Assembly: GCA_037952775.1 (NCBI GenBank)
Contig: JBANAY010000004.1
Span: 7,006,001-7,070,000, forward strand
Direction: 5' to 3'
From: Clonostachys chloroleuca
Taxonomy: Eukaryota > Ascomycota > Sordariomycetes > Hypocreales > Bionectriaceae
DNA length: 64,000 nt
Shown: positions 59,140 to 64,000 of the stretch, in pieces
Numbering within the stretch: the stretch's first letter is position 1
Layout: each line of letters starts with the position of its first letter
Position numbers and translations under genes: made by a program
Notes under the pieces: generated by a model
What the model was told of the DNA's origin: nothing
The model's database searches: none
The model's input: only the letters and a program-made list of their open reading frames with translations

Positions 59140-59883
59140 CTAAACAGAACCAACCCGACTTACAGGCTTGACCATAGGGATCATTTCTCCCTCGATGTCG
59201 CAGTCCTGTCTAACAAACCCAAGTTGTTCATAAAGCTTGACCGTTGATGCGCGTGAGTCGAGGTATAATGGCTGTGTCGCCCCAACTAACTCGGCAACAT
59301 ACTTTACCATTTGCGTACCGTATCCTTTGCGCTGCTGGGATGGAAGCGTAAAGACTAGCTCGACATCTATGTGCTCATTGTGATGTATTAGCTTCTTAGT
59401 AAATCCTACGATTGGCCGCCAATTTGGGATACTAACAAGTATGCTGTTTATCGCCCATGACCTGATGATGCTGCCCGTCCATTCCGAGGAAAAATTCCTC
59501 CATCATCGGGCCGTTCATTCCCTCTCGGGCTGCTGGCCATCGCGTGGTCCATTTTCTTGGTGGTTGTCCGCCGGGCTGTTCAAAAAACAGCAAGACAGAG
59601 GCTAAATTACCTATTGGAAGAGATTTAGCCATTTCTAGGTGAATCAAATAGGATGAGAAAAGCGAGGGCGAAGAGATATCAAATCTGTACCTTGCTCATC
59701 TTTTATTATGAATAATCCTGCCGACTCGTCCTCGAGGAATGCGGAGAAAGCATCATTAAGATACTTCACGCCAACTTCGGTTGGTGGGAACAATTCGGCA
59801 AAATATTCATCATTGAAGCAAGCAAGAAATGTGTCTGTGATGCTGGACACATTTTCTAAGGTTGCGGCCTCAATCGCTGGCAT
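59140..59883 (-). CDS. GNAT-family N-acetyltransferase
   Basis: Three small exons, 59883-59691, 59634-59437 and 59366-59140, give 205 aa. The acetyl-CoA site QQRKGYGT (motif A, Q-x2-G-x-G) lies in the last exon, followed by LYLDSRASTVKLYEQLGF, the usual GNAT end. The second splice gives KQHTYVELVFTLPSQQ. It should transfer an acetyl group to an amine of a small molecule; the substrate is unknown. The first ATG that fits the family is at 59883. Confidence 0.88.
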
Positions 59884-60711
59884 AGTGAATCTGGTGAAAT
59901 ACGTAAAGTAGGTAAATTTTGAGATGTTTGGGTCGATCAAGGAGCTCAGCCACCTATCACTGTAGTTTATATAGAAATCTCACAGACCTAATGCTAGCGC
60001 GAACTGCCCCTTGGACCAGTAAATCCAGGTTTGCATGGACCAGAATGATAACCCTGATCTCACGCAGAAGGCCCACCCTCGACCGCACGATCCGCCTCTC
60101 ATTACGAACTTGGCTTGATTTTGCGATATCGGACGAATCCGGTTAATCTGGCGAGATCCATCTGAATCAAATCCATAGGCTGAAGCTGTCAGCGTTGACC
60201 CTTGAACTCTAATCCTCCCCGGAACCCCTTTTCAAACGCTCCAATATGTCATTGCGTTACTAGAAATGGAGATAAAGCCCGCCAAGGGTGAGATACACCG
60301 TCCAGTGCCTTGGTGCAAGGGTCGATGAATTATATGGCAGTACCTGAACTACAATTCGCCGCTACAGCCCATCAAGCAACGTATATTTTCTACCGCTGTG
60401 GCGATGTTCAGAATCATTGTGATGCTAAAGAGGATGCCTGGTACGTTTGTTATTATGAACTACGCTTGGGAATCGGGTGAAGACGGGGAAATCTAATTTT
60501 AAATATTACTGACGTTCATATACTCTTTTCTATCGTGCTCGCTTCGCATGTGATAGAGTGTAGCACATATGGAATATGATAAAAGCCCGTTAGGTGGAAG
60601 CTGCAACGTGCCACAGATACTGGAACTACCCCCTTCGTAGGAAAGTGAAACAAAAGGGATTGAAATCCTAGAATGAAAATAACAGGATCAATACAGCTTC
60701 ATGGCGCACTC
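59884..60711. other. intergenic
   Basis: 0.8 kb between the acetyltransferase start and the F-box gene end. No gene seen. Confidence 0.5.
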
Positions 60712-63681
60712 TTACGCCACGGACAGACCCTGAATTGCGACGATCACGGTATCATCCCGGAATCCCCCACGCCCAATGCCTTGGAAGAAGAATTTCAACC
60801 CGATAAAATCCCCCCGCCCTCGCCTACGAACCGCATCTCTCCAGCTTCCATATCTCTAGTGCGGTGCCCCCAGAAACCCCAAACAGGGCTTTCTTTACGT
60901 CCCTCAGCTATAAATTGGATGGCACCTAGACTCATGGAGTCAGGACGCCAAATACGAAGACTCATGAGCCGCTTCCCGCCTACTTTCCATATCTGGTGAC
61001 GGTAGTGTGGGACTTGGTCAATCTCCTCTCTGATGCTAGACCCAGTGCTGCACCAATCGCATGTAGAAGGAGATGGGAAGACATCTGGCCCAACTGCTGC
61101 CTCCTCCCCGTCGGTATATCTGAACGCAATAGCTGTGATGGGAGCCAGGATAGGATCGTAGGTGCTATGGACCAGCGTCACCCGCATCTCTGCTATAGGA
61201 CGACTGCAGTCGAGTCTGCTAACGGTGCATCCCATAGACGGAACCGTCCCGACGATACGTGGGATCGTGTTGGAATTCTCCTGGATCACACGTGAGCCCC
61301 AGATTGTACCTGATTCTTTCAACCCTTCAGGCAACATTGATGGCTCCCAATAATAACCGCTCGTGTCCTGTGGAAGGGAAGGAAGTGTTGTGATATCGAC
61401 GTAACCCAGCAGTACTGACCCTACGGCACCAACACTCCTTAGCAACCACTGCGCCTTGCCAACCTTCATCCAGCAAGCGAAGATGCCACAAGGCATCAAG
61501 TTTGTCGAACCATTGGTGAAATGGAGTGGGCCTCGACTGCCAACTGACTTTCCTATCGAGAGACAGCGACCTCGGTTTGTGAGAAACGTCAAGGAATTTG
61601 GGTTTCCTTGGACAGTTGAATGGCACTGCACGATGCGCTCTCCGCCTCGCCCATCTATCAGCAAGGTCTTCATTGCCTGGAAGCGAAAGCCTACCGCACG
61701 ATTTGGACGGTGGCCGAACGCAACTTGTATCCCCCGAGATGTATATCAATGGATATACTAGTAATATCAGCCAGCTCTGCCTCAGAGGTCCCGAACATGA
61801 GGAGCTCCATTGGGTTCTGGTCGATGAACCCCAGGTAGGAGAAGCGATCAACGCTGGCTTGAGACAGCCGTACATGCAGAGGAGGGAGTTCTTTACACCA
61901 GGAGTACTCCATGGTGGAAATGCTGTAATCATCCCTCGAGGTATCGACGATGCGTTGGCAGCCCTCCGCGTGTTCCGACGGCTGTTCGACCAGGCCCATC
62001 CGTGTCAGAATTCCCTCATCTGTGCGGTATGGCTTGAGCGCAACAATGAACCTGTCGGGTGAGCTGACATAAAACAGACGCTTGTCGCCCTGGTCCGAAC
62101 CGAGCTTGACGGGAAGCTGCTTTGCGAAGAGAATGTCCAGACCAAAGATGTAGCGTTCCTCTCTTCTACCTTCGACCATTTCTTCACGGGTTGTGAAGAT
62201 CAGACCCGTAAGCCAGTCATCATCGGGAACGTGAATCGTTTGGGTGTGATCCGGCGTGAGCCTCTGCCCCTTGGTAGGGTTGTGATGGCCATTCTTGAGA
62301 AGGTGGATGTCGATGAGATGCTCACTTGCTGCCCAGTCCACCACCAGCGAGATGTCTGCAGAAGGAAGATCCTCGAAAAAGTCTATCATGTTCTCGGTGA
62401 TTGGCCTAGTCCCTCCAACTTCCGGACATCCTAGCTGTCTGGGTGTCGTTTCAAAGGCGTCCTTGAGAGCAAGAGGCTTCGTACTCCCCCAGGCCTTCAC
62501 ATTCGCAGCGAACTGGATATATTGTTCTGCGAATACGGGGCAGAGCTGAGTCCATATCCTTCTTCTGTTACACAAGCCGGGGATTCTGTTGTGTTTTCTC
62601 GCACAAGGCCTGCTCCCCCAGTCCAGTCTATGATAGACTTTCTTCCAGTCGACGTCGTGCAGCTGGGAGAATGTCGGCGTTGGGAGATCCCACAGCCAAG
62701 GCATATCATCTTTCAAGCGTTTCCTCCAGAAGCCATTGCTCAACTCAAGATTGGCGAATGCGGGGGATGCCTGTCGGAGACTGTACAAGGTTGTCACCTC
62801 TTTGAGGTGAGACGTGATAAGTAGCAATATGTCGGGTGGGAATTTCGCAAAAGGATCGCCTCTGGTGTCGTATATCTTCAACTCACTCATCTCCTCCACT
62901 TTGCGTAGAGGGAGATTGTGGTACAGCTCCCTCAGCCCTTTGACCTCGACAGGGTCGCACACATAATGCTCTGCGTTCCGTTCTGCCCCCCAGTACTGCT
63001 CCATCTTGTCGCTGATATCGCCATAGTGTATGTTGAGAGACCGACCCGACTGGTCATCTGCCGCCTTGCTCTTCAGCGTGTCGAAGAAGATCTCCTTGTC
63101 TAATTCGGGGACGCCAACATAGCGGGAAAGCACTTCGCGGCAGCGCGTGTGAAATGGCGCACACCATGGATCATCGGCTTCCCAGGCGTATCTGTCGATT
63201 TGGCATGAAACATGAGCTAATGTTCTTGACAGGCCTTAAGACTGCCCCGGGTTTTCGCCCCGCTAGAAGTACAAAGGGAGGACTTACACGCTGATGCTCC
63301 CCCCGTTCTGCAAGGCTGCGAGCGCAGGGTCTGGAGCCTCCCCCAGCTCGTAGTTCATGGTCCCATAGTCATCATTTACTGCCGGGCCGGAAACCCATAC
63401 TCTAGTGACACAAGTCAGCCGTCCAGCTGTCCAACGTGCCCCTGCAGCGATTGACTTCAGCGGTCTCTGAGCTAGAGGTGCCGGCAAACCTACTTGGATT
63501 GGGCGTCACTGGCCGGATTCTCGCCGATGATGCGGTTGTCCTGTAGCCAGGCTAGCTGCGGGTCGTCAGGATCACGTAACACATCGGGATCGTATTTGTA
63601 GTCGTCGTCGTCCTCCGAGTCCCAGTAGACTACGCCAAAGGGCCCACCACAAAGGGCACAGTAATAATCCCATCCACCCAT
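60712..63681 (-). CDS. large F-box-type protein, two homopolymer frame breaks as given
   Basis: Exons are 63681-63494, 63401-63288 and 63191-60712. The start MGGWDYYCALCGGPFG is typical of a large uncharacterised fungal F-box group. The F-box lies near residue ~200 (FPPDILLLITSHLKEVTTLYSLRQAS, shown split: FPPDILLLITSHL and LYSLRQAS). The C-terminal half has FTNGS and ITAIAFRYTDG motifs. F-box proteins recruit targets to SCF ubiquitin ligases; the target here is unknown. Frame breaks sit at C5 61731-61735 and C6 60810-60815 (plus strand). One added base at each restores LGGIQVAFGHRP and GEGGGDFIGLKFFFQG and a TAA at 60712, for 927 aa. Confidence 0.85.
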
Positions 63682-64000
63682 AATCTGCGGGTCAGAAGTC
63701 TCTCAGGAGACGTGCTGGTTCTCGGGATGGGGCGGGCTCCAGCTGCGCGCGTTGCGCGAGGGCTGGGAGGGGAGTTTCGTTGTCTGCGCCGTGATTTTGC
63801 TCCCTTTGAAATTTTTCACTCAGACGGACGGACAGCCTCGGGTTCTACCGCATGGCATATTTCGGGAGGGGATCCAAAGTGCGCGCTGCCTGCTTACCTA
63901 TGATGCTCCGGCTAAGCCTCGGGCATCAACATTGATGATCGATTAACTGCTTAGCCGTGGGAAAGCAATGTGACAGGGGGGTTGGTTGTAAATATGGATG
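63682..64000. other. right-edge non-coding stretch
   Basis: Promoter side of the F-box gene. Short plus-strand frames are present without family signal. Confidence 0.4.

Noticed and set aside
1..64000. Secondary-metabolite core cluster, CRISPR array, tRNA or rRNA genes
   Set aside because: No PKS, NRPS or terpene synthase motif, no spaced repeat array, and no convincing tRNA B-box or rRNA segment was found on reading both strands.

Overview
This window is a stretch of nuclear DNA from a filamentous ascomycete fungus, most likely of the Aspergillus/Penicillium/Talaromyces type. The signs are short GT-AG introns (about 47-130 bp) with CTNAC/CTGAC branch sites, six Zn2Cys6 regulators, a CRH-type cell-wall transglycosylase, a fungal NLR, a large F-box protein, indoleamine dioxygenase and GPI-anchored secreted proteins. 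No rRNA, tRNA, CRISPR array, operon or intact transposon was recognised. Exon joins were worked out by hand from splice signals and reading phase. In every gene with a proposed single-base defect, the exon lengths add up to a whole number of codons once that defect is allowed for.

Layout. 0.5-3.8 kb: alpha/beta hydrolase and a Zn2Cys6 regulator. 4.3-6.9 kb: Cys-rich multi-pass membrane protein. 7.8 kb: decayed copy of the end of the 1.5-3.8 kb regulator. 8.5-11.9 kb: NLR-type receptor (phosphorylase-NACHT-ankyrin). 12.1-20.9 kb: apparent acid-sugar catabolic cluster made of an NAD-binding/SAF dehydrogenase, an anion:cation-symporter-type MFS carrier, a Zn2Cys6 regulator and a DUF1537 four-carbon acid-sugar kinase. 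21.8-24.9 kb: kinase-like protein and a small Zn2Cys6 regulator. 26.2-27.2 kb: secreted phospholipase A2 with a Lys/Glu-rich tail. 28.1-33.4 kb: GH20 hexosaminidase, a crotonase with a signal peptide, and a secreted protein of unknown function. 33.5-40.1 kb: peptidase S33 hydrolase, DHA1-type MFS carrier, AflR-like regulator and another Zn2Cys6 regulator. 40.2-41.0 kb: GPI-anchored PEBP-like protein. 41-44.4 kb: AT-rich, gene-poor stretch ending in a decayed CHAT-protease relic. 44.5-54.0 kb: flavin monooxygenase, secreted bacterial-type solute-binding protein, glutaminase and indoleamine 2,3-dioxygenase. 54.9-56.7 kb: CRH/GH16 enzyme. 59.1-63.7 kb: GNAT acetyltransferase and F-box protein.

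The clearest functional unit is 12.1-20.9 kb, where uptake, oxidation, phosphorylation and a dedicated regulator sit together. A second possible unit is the divergent hydrolase/MFS pair at 33.5-36.6 kb. It shares a promoter holding a perfect 12-bp inverted repeat and lies next to an AflR-like regulator.

Four genes (DUF1537 kinase, S33 hydrolase, CRH enzyme and, twice, the F-box gene) are broken by exactly one missing base inside a G/C homopolymer. This looks more like a sequence or assembly artefact than five independent inactivations. The dioxygenase has a separate one-base excess.
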